From the NCBI RefSeq assembly GCF_029962835.1, contig NC_080578.1:52383001-52447000 (forward strand): 64,000 nucleotides of DNA. The letters are read 5' to 3'. The position numbers and the translations under genes are program-made. Positions 47,548 to 57,995 of this stretch are shown piece after piece. The stretch is from Magnolia sinica. Lineage: Eukaryota > Streptophyta > Magnoliopsida > Magnoliales > Magnoliaceae. The notes under the pieces were generated by a model. That model worked only from the letters and a program-made list of their open reading frames with translations, ran no database searches and was not told where the DNA came from. Each line of letters starts with the position of its first letter. Position 1 is the stretch's first letter.

Positions 47548-48881
47548 TCCTCATTGTTAATCCAACGTAGAACTACTAGATAGAGATTGTCAGTTCTACT
47601 TAAATGCCAAAAGGAATCCCTCAAAACTCGTAGTCTTTCCTTGCCTCTAAATGCTACAATTGAAATCTTGTAGGAAAAAAAATCACATTACATCTACTAG
47701 ATAAAGATTGTAAGTTGTACTGCAACACAAGCCAACAGCCAAATGATCAATGCCATCAGATTCACAAGTAGCTTGGGAGTTAATGTGGCCCCCGTTAGCA
47801 TTTAAATGAAAGACAAAATTGCTTAGGATACATTATTCAGCCAAATCATAGATCGACTAGTCATAAACAAGTATTTAGACCACCATATTGAAATGAGGTC
47901 GCCAGATGTACAAAAATGGGGAAAATTGACATCTAAAGGAGTTGCCTTTCCTCAGACCTTAACCGTTAAACAATCTATATGAAGACATTGAGAAGCTCAA
48001 GGGTTTCTGCAAAGGCATCAGGTACCTTCCAAGGGATGCCAATCCTCTTGCCGGCCCTAAAAGAACACCATCGAGGATGTATCCCTTGATGATTAAACCA
48101 TAACCTAGTGAGACAGAAAGGTGCATCTCAAACCCATCTAAAGTGACTTAATGGAGAACTAGAACTAAATCATGAGTACAATTTGATGCATTGGTCTCCT
48201 GAGGACTTCGAAACTAAACTACAGGAAACAATGAAGCAGACATTTCAAAAATCCATCAAGGCAGCAAGTGAATATGGGTTTCTAAAAGAGAACCTCGAGG
48301 CTTTGACACATGGGGCCAATATCTGTGCCTTCCTAAATCTGGCTCAAGCTATGACTAATCAAGGATGCGTTTGAGGTTCATCGCTGAGAAAGTTTCTCAT
48401 AACAAAAGATCATGTTTTAGTGCTTGGAGTTTGCACAAAATTGCTGGAAATTTTGGTTGAGTTGCCATAAATTTGATTCTAGTGCAGAAATTAGGTTTAA
48501 TTGCCTAGAAATTTGTGAATAATTGCTGATTCTCTAACTATTTTTTGTGATTTACAAAAAATGGTGTTGCAAATTCATCGTGGACCTTGTAATGTACCGT
48601 TGGAACTGGAGTCTGGAGATGGCAATCAATCAGAATCATTTAAAACCTAGACTGGCTGCATAAAATAAACTCAAGAAAGAAGTACACTAAATCACTAATA
48701 CCTGAGATGATCTATTCACCCCTAACTTCTAACCAAGTTAGCATTAGATTAGATCATCATTCCTCTAATGATTAATCATAAATTTTGATCTTAAACTTCC
48801 ATTAAACAAAAATCACAACCACACAATAGTCATGCAGCATAAAAACACGAACTAAGAAAGTACAAAAGGAGCCAAGACTAC

Positions 48882-48945
48882 CTCAAGAAACCGATTCCGG
48901 TGCTGGGAATTTTGCAGATCAAGTTGGGTTAAATCTTTCACATTT
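48882..48945 (-). pseudogene. Captured CCAR1/DBC1-like exon 2
   Basis: A 64-bp exon with acceptor (tttgacag|AAA) and donor (GAG|GTAGTC). Its first base completes the Arg codon split with the exon at 49099-49303. It encodes NVKDLTQLDLQNSQHRNRFLE, where the family has KD-TQLDLQNC-HWNRFLE, so the conserved Cys and Trp are changed to Ser and Arg. Confidence 0.8.
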
Positions 48946-49098
48946 CTGTCAAAGAAATCAACTCTAGATTTTAGTGAACAAAATACCATCTCTATATTTT
49001 GAAATTCAAGAACCTAAAGACAAATTTATTATGGGTTCTATTTTTTATTTTTATTTTTTGGTTGGATTAGAAGATACAAAAATACTAGCAGTAAGCAC

Positions 49099-49303
49099 CT
49101 AAGAGCTGACTGAACTAAGGAGGAATCATCAACCAAGGGATCTCCACCATCTAGAGCTGCATTCCATGGGCCTCCAATTGCCATGAAGGAACGATCTTTC
49201 TTGAGAATTGCAAACATGAGGATATTATTAAGATGGGGTATCCTATCATCGTAGAACACAGCTCCTCCAGAGCATGGCTACTGATACCACTCATCAAGAT
49301 CAC
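49099..49303 (-). pseudogene. Captured CCAR1/DBC1-like exon 1
   Basis: A 205-bp exon with acceptor (catttcag|GTG) and donor (TTAG|GTGCTT). It begins VILMSGISSHALEEL, then after a frameshift reads DDRIPHLNNILMFAILKKDR and GGPWNAALDGGDPLVDDSSL followed by VQSALR. It matches the central domain of plant CCAR1-like proteins (relatives of SHORT ROOT IN SALT MEDIUM 1), which are large nuclear proteins linked to transcription or RNA processing. The donor phase joins exactly to 48882-48945 after an intron of 153 bp. The frameshift near 49255 disables it. Confidence 0.85.
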
Positions 49304-49325
49304 CTGAAATGAAAAAATATATATA

Positions 49326-49398
49326 CACTACACCAAAAGTTGCAGGTGATCTTGATACCACTCATCAAGATCACCTGCAACTTACGCCTTGGTGTAAG
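49326..49398. repeat. 73-bp hairpin with CACTACACCAA-type ends
   Basis: The 18-bp arms GTTGCAGGTGATCTTGAT (49339-49356) and their exact complement (49364-49381) enclose a 7-base loop. The whole is framed by cactacaccaaaa on the left and ttggtgtaag on the right. The arms copy the acceptor and first bases of the adjacent CCAR1-like exon (gcaggtgatcttgat). Confidence 0.8.
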
Positions 49399-50380
49399 AA
49401 TCAGGTCACATGCAAGTCAGGTGAGCCAACTGTATACAAACGAAATGGACAGTGAGCAATTAAAAGAGATGTATGACATATCGGCTTGAGCAGATGGCCT
49501 GAATTTTGCACAAGGGAAGCTATGTAGTGGCTTGATGATGCATGTATAAACTCTATCATCAAACACCTCAAATGCGCCGAGAATCATCGCTAATAAAATC
49601 AAGACATTACCAATTAAATCTCTAGTTACAACGAATCCATGGATGGGATGGTTAGGATCATCTAATCAAAGTGATTCTTAAACTGTTACAATCAATCCGT
49701 GATGGTCCCTGCCTAACTCATGGTTCAAATTCTTGATTGGACCTACTTCCATAAACAAGATTAACCGTCCATCTTTCGTAGGCCATGATTATCTGGTTAG
49801 AATCATCTGATCACTAAGATTTTCGCGATGTGGCTATCTGAATCAACTTGTAGAATCAAAACTTTGAAAAAACAATACAATATCATGACAGATCTACTCA
49901 AAGTGGGTTTAGATGGAATGATGACTCAACGTGTATCATCATAGAGCTGGTTGTTTGGGATAAGTACATTGAGGTAGGCTATACGAAACTATTTTTGCAC
50001 AATACAATAAGCATTTTAGCTTGCAAGTATTATGAACATGTTATATTCTAAAATTTAAGGTGGAACTCTTATCAAGTAAGCCACATATATTTGACATATA
50101 TTTGTTGAATCTAGGCTGTTGGACTTCTCTTTGTTGTTATTTTTTTTTTCATCCAGTTTGTTGGCTTTCAGCTACCTGCTCACCTTCCAAGCTGAGATGG
50201 GCCTGACCCATTCCAAATCCCACTCAAGAGCCTTGGCCTGAACTAGATGAGCACTTTTTTTTCTTTTTTTAAAATTACCAAGTGAGGTTTACAAGGCAAG
50301 AGTAAGACATTCAGGGATCCAACCTGGTTCATTCATGCACGTTACAGTCTCTGTCGTCTCTATCTGGAGAACAGTGATAT

Positions 50381-50427
<47 letters not shown>

Positions 50428-50428
50428 C
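50381..50428. repeat. TA/GA microsatellite at the PP2A exon border
   Basis: About twelve TA units followed by about twelve GA units, adjoining the donor of the PP2A exon. On the minus strand it is the beginning of the putative intron. Confidence 0.9.
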
Positions 50429-50524
50429 CTCTTGCTCGGAGAGGGGCTTGCGCTGGATGAGCTGAGAAATCTGCCCATCGAGCTGGCTATGGGAGTTCGA
50501 AGAAGGGAATAGATCCGCACTCAT
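50429..50524 (-). pseudogene. Captured first exon of a PP2A catalytic subunit
   Basis: The exon has an ATG at 50524-50522 and encodes MSADLFPSSNSHSQLDGQIS followed by QLIQRKPLSEQE, then a possible donor (GAG|GTCTCT). The LD-QI-QL---KPLSE-(E/Q)V motif is the start of plant protein phosphatase 2A catalytic subunits (the subgroup with an extended N-terminus). The metal-binding GDIHGQ segment would be in a later exon and is absent. This is the only captured fragment with its own start codon in a clean frame, and it is the first recognised coding exon on the upstream side of element B. Confidence 0.7.
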
Positions 50525-51052
50525 CTTCTTCTTCTTCCTTTATAATATAACATCACATCAGAGTTGGGAAAAAATTGTAATATGTATAATAAGAACCCTG
50601 TTTTACAAGGGTTCCTTTATAAGGAACACCACTGTCAGTTTGATGATGCACAGAAAACATCACATTAGAGTTGGAATAAAATGTAAAATAGGTGCACCTT
50701 ATAAGAAAGCAAGTAGCTTCTGCTTCCGTAGCTTTAGCTTAACAGTACTTATCGAAACAAGACAATCCACACTATTTTGAAATATGGAGCATATGCAAAG
50801 TTACCAATAAGAAAATACATGGAAGCAGCTAGCTCAATCCTGATAAGGTAAGACATTAAAACAAAGTTTTTATTTATGAAAGAAGATTGCATTTTTCTGA
50901 TCATCAAGATAATTATCTTGATGATTTGAATAAAAAATGGGAAAATGAATTATTGTGGAAGAAAAGGACACAACCTCATTCATGAGACTCTTATTTACTC
51001 CAAAATTAGTAGCAGGTTCAATGTTCAAATCATTAGATGAATTTTTTTGTTA

Positions 51053-51084
51053 CTATTGGGCTTCTGCATTCACCTGGCTAGCAT
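51053..51084 (-). pseudogene. Short terminal exon, unrecognised gene
   Basis: After an acceptor (aatgcag|AT) it encodes DASQVNAEAQ and a TAG. It pairs with the exon at 51200-51300 through a GT-AG intron. Confidence 0.35.
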
Positions 51085-51199
51085 CTGCATTATAAATAAT
51101 AAAAAAAATTAATTTCGAGAACAAAGAGAGGAACTAAATATCAATAAACTTGGAATGCAGTAAGGGTACATGCTGAATAGTGATGTCATGAGCACCTAC

Positions 51200-51300
51200 A
51201 TCTTTCGCTCCAGCTGACATCAACGCATGCTGAGCAGACTGTTGATGCATGGAATTTTGCTGTAGTGAAGAAGATGTGATAGCAGGGAGATCCACAGGTG
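51200..51300 (-). pseudogene. Glutamine/serine-rich exon, unrecognised gene
   Basis: The frame encodes PVDLPAITSSSLQQNSMHQQ and SAQHALMSAGAKD, then a donor (GAT|GTAGGT). Composition suggests the C-terminal region of a regulatory or RNA-related nuclear protein, but I cannot identify it. The 5' border is uncertain. Confidence 0.35.
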
Positions 51301-51537
51301 AAAAATGAATTAAATCCTACTAATACATAAATGGAAAACAATATCATACTCGAAATCAATCACTTTAAGATAGATATGGACACATATTTCGTGAATATGG
51401 TTCAAATAAGGTTTTTCCTGACCTTCACTACAACAGGGGGTTCCACCTACTGCAGTTCTGGGGCTGCACCTACTACAGTTCAGCTGAATATATGCTCGAA
51501 CTTGGAAACAGATTGACTACTCCCCCTACCACCAGCC

Positions 51538-54500
51538 TGTAACGCCCTGAAATTCGGGGGTCGAGCATAACTCAGCTCCCGAGTTCCAAAACGTCACTTA
51601 TGCAGCATATGTAATGATGGATGTATGTTGTCTATATAAGTGCATAAAACATGGAATAGATTAAGCCAAACTACAAACATAATCCAGTGATAAGTGAAAA
51701 ACGCAAGCGGAAGACTTAAAGAAATATATGTGTACATGTGTAAGTCCCTGTGGTATGTATGCTCTGCCAGGTCATAATACAAGTGTTTATCTTCAAATTA
51801 CAAGTATCAAAATGAAGTTATCAATCCCAAAAGAAAACCAAGAATCCTCGTCGATCAGGACATGGCTCACATGAACCCGCCTGAGAATTGCATAATAAAA
51901 AACGCGACCTCATCATCCTCGAACTCCTGCTCTGCCTTAGGGGTCGCGTCAACATCTGCATCTAAGACAGACTCTGGTTGGTGTTGAAACACTATCCCAG
52001 AATGTGGGAGTGAGTGATCAACTCAGTGGAACTATACAGTAAAAGTTAATATGATATCAAATCAATCAAGCAGTAACGATAAGGCAATACAATTAAACAA
52101 GTCTAAAGTACTCTTGTTAATGTAAGGATGTATGTATAAATGATGCATGCCCTCACCTGCATTCCTTCAGCGTCTTCATCGTACGTTATGCATGACAAAC
52201 TCCCACAGTACCAACAACTACTACGCACATGCAATGCGGTGCATGAACATGATTACTAAGTTGTTATTAGTCTTTTTCATACAACAAGTTTAGGAAGTTA
52301 AGGTACCTTCCTCATATCAATTTCCACATAGTGATCCATTCTAGGGTCGCCAGTCCTAGGCCATCTCATACGATCATATGGTTCTACATCGCTGAAAAGG
52401 GCTCGTCACCAATCAATGCACGCCTATCATACCTCAGTTACTACACTAAGGCTTGTCACCTTAATGTAGTATCGCGGTATGATCAAGGTCACTATAAAGG
52501 GCTCGTCACCAATCAATGTAGGCCGATAGCGCGAATATAGTGTCCCATACCACTATAATTGGCTCACGAGTCTGGTGTGCTCACTGCTCACTACAGGGAG
52601 GCTCGTCACCCCAGCGTAGGCCGATAGCTCGACCACGGTGTCCCATATCACCATGTCCGACTCATGAGTCTTAGTGGATCAAGGTACAACGGTTAACGGG
52701 ATTTCATCGGTAATTTTGGTACCCTAGATTCAAACAATAGCGTCCATACATAGTGAACATACATCGGATAATCGGGTTACTTGACGAACTCGACTAGCAC
52801 GAGCGCACATTTGGTTGAACGACATAAAGTGTGCAAACACTCCGTGTGGCCAAACCACTGTCGACAACTCTAATACGACTCGGGTTCGTCAAACACGTCC
52901 TTCATGGCAAAAGCAACCTCAGCCACGAACTCAAGGTCGATTACCGATTTCCTGGACTATTCCATAGTCCCAAACATATTCCATTACAACAGATATTCAT
53001 ATCAACACTTTAGAACAGTAATGGAACAACAACCCAGATCATACAGTATGTGAGCATTTGAAGAATATCAATTTAACATGGATTTCAACATAAGTAGTGC
53101 TTGAACTTAAAGAACAAAGAATGTAAATTGAATGCAGGAACTCATACATGCCAATATGAGAGTTGAGAATCTCTTCTCAACGCCCGTAAATAGGATAATA
53201 CACTACACTTTAGACCATTCAGACATTTCTACAAATACTTAGACTACATATTCCAACATATATGACGTATGTTGGTGAGAACACACATTTAGACAATTCC
53301 TTTTGCCAAGGAGTTGCCACACGTACAACTAGCACAAGAACATAACAAATAATCATGGCGAACACATACTCATATTTTATACGTATATGATACTTTCTAC
53401 ATACACAAGGAATACACAATTCTTAACACATCTCATATATGTCAGGAACGTAATATAAACATAACATTTGGCATGTGAAATTACACCCACAACAATAATA
53501 AATTATTATCTGACATTGAAAGCCTTGAAAACCATAACCTATATGAATATAATCCGCACCTTAAACTAGAAAAAGTGCACAAAACTGATTCAGACGATAT
53601 GTCTTCGTCAATGGCGACCAGATAACCTAAGGCAAAAATAGAAATGAACTACATCAACATATAGACTATTCTAAGCTCTAAAACAGATTAGGGTTTGATT
53701 AACTTACCCAAGGATGAACTTAGAATCGCCGGAATAACGATTCAAAAGTGATGGTTTAAGGATGCAAAGCAACAAGAAAGAATCTCAAATGATTCACCAA
53801 CTTCTCTCTCACTTTCTCTCTCTTTTCCGTCTCTCTCTTTTAGCTAGGGTTTAGGAAATTCGTATGGCATAGAGAGTGAGGATTTTAAGGTCTTTATATA
53901 GGCCTAACATTGATGAAAATAGCCCCAAGGCCAAGGTATACTTAGGTTATAACCAAATCAGGCTTCTCTCGATCCAACGGAGCGCTTCCGGTGGTCCTTT
54001 TTCCACGTGCGGTCGGACTTAAGCTCACTGACCATGGATGTAGGTCAGACTGAGTTTTCGTACCGATTGAATTTATAGATCAACCGTGGCGGACCAATCT
54101 CAATTCAATGGTCACCGAAGCTCGATCAGGTCCACAAGCACTATGACATGCTTGGGCCATCTTCCCTGATCCGAGGGTGAAATTGGGTCAGAATCCAATG
54201 GTCAGATTGCTTAAAATCGTCGCCCAAGTGACACGACTCAGATTTCATAAAATCATATTTAATTTCTCACTGTTCTCACCCTCTTTACTCCGGACTCAAA
54301 TAAATCGACACAGGACATCATCTGGACTTAATTTTTGAGATGATGGTCAAGCCCAACAAGGTGACCATAACTGTCTAAGATCATCGCTGTCGGACTTTCA
54401 ACACGCGGTCCAGGTCCGATCCAAAGATTCTAAATATTCCCGAGAGCAACTGGATTTAGCGTTGAATCCCAGATTTCAGAGTAACATAGCGCTAACGATT

Positions 54501-54650
54501 CTACAGGTTTTGAGTCCTGCGGATCAAATTTAAAGTGATTGATGATAATTTCACAAGCAATTGAGTTTAGCAATAATTAACCCACACATAACTTCTCAAG
54601 GATGTGAGGTAGTACTCGAGTCTTAGCACGAAATTTTCCTGGTCATTACA
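51538..54650 (-). mobile_element. Solo gypsy LTR, family G1 (3.1 kb)
   Basis: It starts TGTAACGCCCTGAAATTC and ends cctggtcattaca in plus reading, with a perfect 5-bp duplication CAGCC at 51533-51537 and 54651-54655. It is colinear with 59917-63005, so it has the same minus orientation. No interior follows on either side, hence a solo LTR. The small open frames inside are by-products. Confidence 0.9.
52385..52680. repeat. Short tandem-like repeats in the G1 LTR
   Basis: Units containing ggctcgtcacc...tgtaggccgatagc...gtgtcccataccac recur three to four times. The same block is at 60775-61060, and a diverged one at 58840-59110. Confidence 0.75.
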
Positions 54651-55635
54651 CAGCCATTGGCTGGTGTTCGGTTCTCTGTGGGCCCCACCATGATGTATGT
54701 GTTTCATCCATGCCGTCCACCTATTTTTATAAATCATTTTATGATATTATACAAAAAACAAGGTATATCCCAATCTTAAGTAGACCACATTACAGGAAAC
54801 AATGTTGAATGAACGTCGAGCATTAAAAGCTTTTTGGGGGCCATAAAAGTATTGGATCAAGCTGATCTTTGTTTTTTTCCCTTCATCTGGGTATTTATGA
54901 CCTGATCAACAGATTGGATGTCAGATAAACAGTACAGTGGGCCTTAGGAGGATTTAAATGATGGATATCTAATCATTATTGTTTCATGTGGTGTGGTCCA
55001 CCTAAGATTTATATCCCTATTATTTTTAGTTTATAGACCTAAAATTATCTTTAAAAATGGATGAACGGAATGGATGAAACACATACATCATGGTTGGGCC
55101 CATAGAACACTGACCACCAGCCACGGGGCTGGTGTCAGGGGGAGTAGCCAATCTGTTTCCCTTGAACTTGCACCTACTACAGTACGTTGACTTTGACAAG
55201 TTGACGAGTTAAAAGACTATTTTGCCCTTGCTGCTTCTGGAATCAAAATAAAAGTGTATAGGCAAAACGGTCATTTCATTCGTAACAAAAATGACCATTT
55301 TACCCTAAAAAATCTTCCTCCCACTAAGTAGACCATACGGACACTCACCTAAACTTCCCAAAATGCCCTTCAGCTTAGCAAAAAGGCCTACAAGAGGAGC
55401 ATTGCAGGCAATGGATGGCTCCGTCTATTCGTAGTTCCACTATTGATCGACGTAGTCATCTTGCCGATTGGGCCTACCTACAAGGGCCCCCATGATCACA
55501 TTGGGATTGTTACCATTGATGTGGAACCGTTTCTCGAAACCTTCGAGGCAATCAACGTTCGAAGGTAATAACGATTTCGTGTTGATGGAAGCTCATCAGT
55601 GGCGAACCTGAAGCGGGTAGCTCCTCGGTGAATGC

Positions 55636-55880
55636 TGCAGGGAGAGAGAGAGAGATCGAGAGAGGGAGGGAGAGTGAGAGGGAGATCGAGAGCGAGGGTT
55701 GAGATCAGAAGAGGGAGATCAAGAGAGAGGGTTGAGATCGGGTGAGGGAGATCGAAAGAGAGGGAGATCAAGAGAGAGGGTTGAGATTGGGAGAGGGAAA
55801 TCGAATGAGAGGGAGAGGGAGAGGGAGATCGGGAGAGGGAGATTGAGAGAGGGAGATGGAGATCGGGAGAGGGAGATCGT
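55636..55880. repeat. GA-rich low-complexity block near the right end of element B
   Basis: Repeated gggagatcgagagagaggg units, matching 44445-44660 in element A. It is CT-rich on the minus strand, the likely upstream side of the captured exons. 55170-55635 shows no gene I can name. Confidence 0.85.
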
Positions 55881-56232
55881 GTTTCGGCATTTTGGATGTT
55901 CCAGAGGGTTTAAGGCGTTTTGACGATGAAAATAATCCCGTAGTCAGCAGCAGATTTACATAAATGTGACTCTCAGGCCATGTGGGGTCCACTTAGAGGG
56001 TTCCAATAGAATCCATTCCGTCTATCTGTTTCAAAATAATATAATAAACCATAATAATAAGAAATAAGAAGATCCAACACTCAATCGGGACACACCAAGA
56101 AAACAGCGAAACTAACAATGTATAAAAGCAACTATTCTAGTATGGTGCACTACCGTTTCAAATCAGAAACGGCTCAAAGCCATTTCTGAACCAAAATGCC
56201 AACCGTACTAGTTCAGCGATTTTAGTGTAGTG

Positions 56233-56860
56233 ATGATAGGTTTTTGAGTCGAGCTGTTCAGAGCACAAAGTTTGAAAACTGAATGACCAACTCACCCAAC
56301 AAAGAGATGAGATCCTAAGTTGAGCCGTCTAAGGAAAAAGATTGGTGGTGAAGATTTGTCTCACAAGGAACATCTATAACATGGATAGAGGACTTGTAAG
56401 TCAAAGAGCTCGAGATCCAAGCTCTCTCGCTTTTCGAGTTGACCCGATCGACCACCGCCAATATGGTGCAAGTAACTGGGAGGGGATTACACCCCATATT
56501 TGAAAAAAGAGGACCCAACCTGATCTCGACTAAAATTTATGCCGACTGAGGTGCATTTTATAACACTTTCAGAAGAAATTTCCTACACAAATAGGGACTC
56601 CAATGTATTCCATTAAGACACAACTGTTTCAGAATCGCCCAAGGACCCTATAAATACAACTACCCTAAACAAGAAGAGCTAAGCTCAAAACGCACAATCT
56701 CTTCCTTGATCCAAGTTTATCAACCTAACTTAAGCATCGAAGGGTCCATTGTCGCTAGCTGACACCCCCATTATCCACATTTCCCTTGTCCTTGCAAGTC
56801 CATCGGTAGGCATACATTCATGATCGACTGCATTTGTTGGCCCAAAATTTGCCAACAACA
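56233..56860 (+). mobile_element. Tat-like gypsy 5' LTR, 3' portion
   Basis: The end tttgccaacaaca at 56860 is followed by a Tat/Athila-style primer site and gag. The upstream limit is unknown: CACTA element B ends at 56232 and may be inserted in this LTR (its target duplication is at 56233-56235). A TATA-like tataaatac lies at 56651-56659. Confidence 0.6.
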
Positions 56861-56863
56861 GAT

Positions 56864-56880
56864 TGGAGTTATCTGTGGGA
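56864..56880 (+). promoter_or_regulatory. Tat-like primer binding site
   Basis: TGGAGTTATCTGTGGGA resembles the TGGCGCCGTCTGTGGGA site of Tat/Athila gypsy elements. Confidence 0.7.
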
Positions 56881-57499
56881 ATGACAACAAATCTAAGTTC
56901 TCACCATTTGCGTGCGTGTGTACGTGTGTGTGTCTCTAGCTTGAACCACCACCCGTTCCTCCCCCAGTGGACAAATGAAAAGGAAAAGCTCCCGATGCAG
57001 CCAAATCCTCCCACCAGGCTTAGTCTAGTGAGGCTCAGGCCTCACAGCCACTACCCTAGTCCCAACCACCCTCACAAGTAGTGGTGCATAAGTCTCGAAA
57101 CTGAGATAAAAAGCTCGTCTCTAGTGAGAACCAGGTGGGAGTCTCGACTGTCAACATAAATTGTATCATAGGGCTATTGGAAAAGCATTAGAAATCCTCA
57201 CCCAATCAGCATGAGGAGGAGGAAGCAACAACCGAGCAGCCTCACGTAATGCAGTTTCTCCCTGAGTTGCACCAAGGGTTTTCTTGAATTGGGAGAAGCC
57301 TCATCGCTCTAGTGCAGACTCTGGCAACTACCGAGCTCACCGATTCAGACCTGTGGCATACCCTGGGCTAGCGACGACAAGCTTGGGGGAAGGCCCTAAA
57401 AGTTATGACAAAAAGCGAAGTCCCTTTGGTGGCAAAAATCATAGAGATCTGGGACCAGCTTAGTAATATTCAATAGGCTTACTGAGCAAAAGCCCTAAT

Positions 57500-57995
57500 C
57501 TCTGTAGACGCTCTTCTCAAGCAGACTAGCCGCCATTTACAAATGACATCATGAAAGCATAGCTACCTCCTAAGTTTCAGATGCATTAGATATCACCCTA
57601 CTTGTGATGTGCATAAATGGAACTTCACAACGCTTCTGAACTTGTGATGTGCATGGCGTTCTCCTTGACACTGATCGGGGCAGCTTGTAAGTGGTACAAA
57701 AACTTGAAGTCAAAATCTATTAGATTGTTTACTCAACTCAGTAAGGCCTTTGCCACCTAATTCATTGGGGGCAAGGATATGAGGAAACCAACAACTCACC
57801 TCCTCACTGTAACCTAGAAGGAGTATGAACCACTAAAAGACTATATCATCTGGTTTAATGTTGAGCCCATTTAGGTAGATGGCTATTTTGATTAAGTAGC
57901 CCTTACAACAATGACGGATGGGCTCAAGAGAGGAAATTTCCTCTTTTCACTCAGCAAGAATACCTCGATAAATTTCACTGATCTCCTTAACCGAG
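57500..57995 (+). pseudogene. Tat-like gypsy gag remnant
   Basis: In one plus frame with several stops the sequence gives MCMAFSLTLIGAACKWYKNL, then RLFTQLSKAF, RKPTTHLLTV, KEYEPLKDYIIWFNVE and DGLKRGNFLFSLSKN. This is the retrotransposon gag domain of plant Tat-type elements (F--TL-GAA--WY-NL, -KPATHLL-V-Q-E-E-L-DYI-RFN, GL--G-FLFSLSK). It ends abruptly at 57995 where a gypsy LTR is inserted. 56881-57500 is the leader and decayed 5' coding region without a readable frame. Confidence 0.75.

Larger units (their letters stand above)
51504..55160. mobile_element. Mutator-like MITE (about 540 bp) split by a solo LTR
   Basis: The left arm GGAAACAGATTGACTACTCC and the right arm (reverse complement GGAAACAGATTGGCTACTCC) match at about 31 of 34 positions. 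The flanks are CTCGAACTT (51495-51503) and CTTGAACTT (55161-55169), a 9-bp duplication with one change. The interior right of the LTR (54656-55126) is a foldback of the gggccccaccatgatgtatg family. The solo LTR occupies 51538-54650. Confidence 0.8.
45989..56232 (-). mobile_element. CACTA element B carrying host-gene fragments (Pack-CACTA)
   Basis: The left end CACTACACCAAAATCG and the right end (reverse complement CACTACACTAAAATCG) form a 16-bp inverted repeat with one mismatch, flanked by the 3-bp duplication ATG (45986-45988 and 56233-56235). Subterminal palindromes (aacggttttaaaccgtt; gaaacggctcaaagcc) resemble transposase-binding repeats of En/Spm elements. The element is 10.2 kb, or about 6.6 kb without the nested MITE and solo LTR. 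No transposase was found. It carries minus-strand exon fragments resembling at least five unrelated genes plus two unrecognised exons. Confidence 0.85.

Noticed and set aside
48183-48374. 63-residue plus-strand frame (MHWSPEDFETKLQ...) inside element B
   Set aside because: It is helix-like in composition but has no splice context or family I recognise, and it is opposite to the captured exons. It may be chance.
49417-49602. 61-residue minus-strand frame (LGAFEVFDDRVYTC...)
   Set aside because: No clear splice borders and no recognised family. It lies between the PP2A and CCAR1-like exons and may be intronic.
55440-55564. Open plus-strand stretch with GPTYKGPHDHIGIVTIDVEP ending at a GTAATA donor
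   Set aside because: It looks exon-like, but I cannot name a source gene and no partner exon is seen. It is the only plus-strand candidate in element B, so it is left unannotated.
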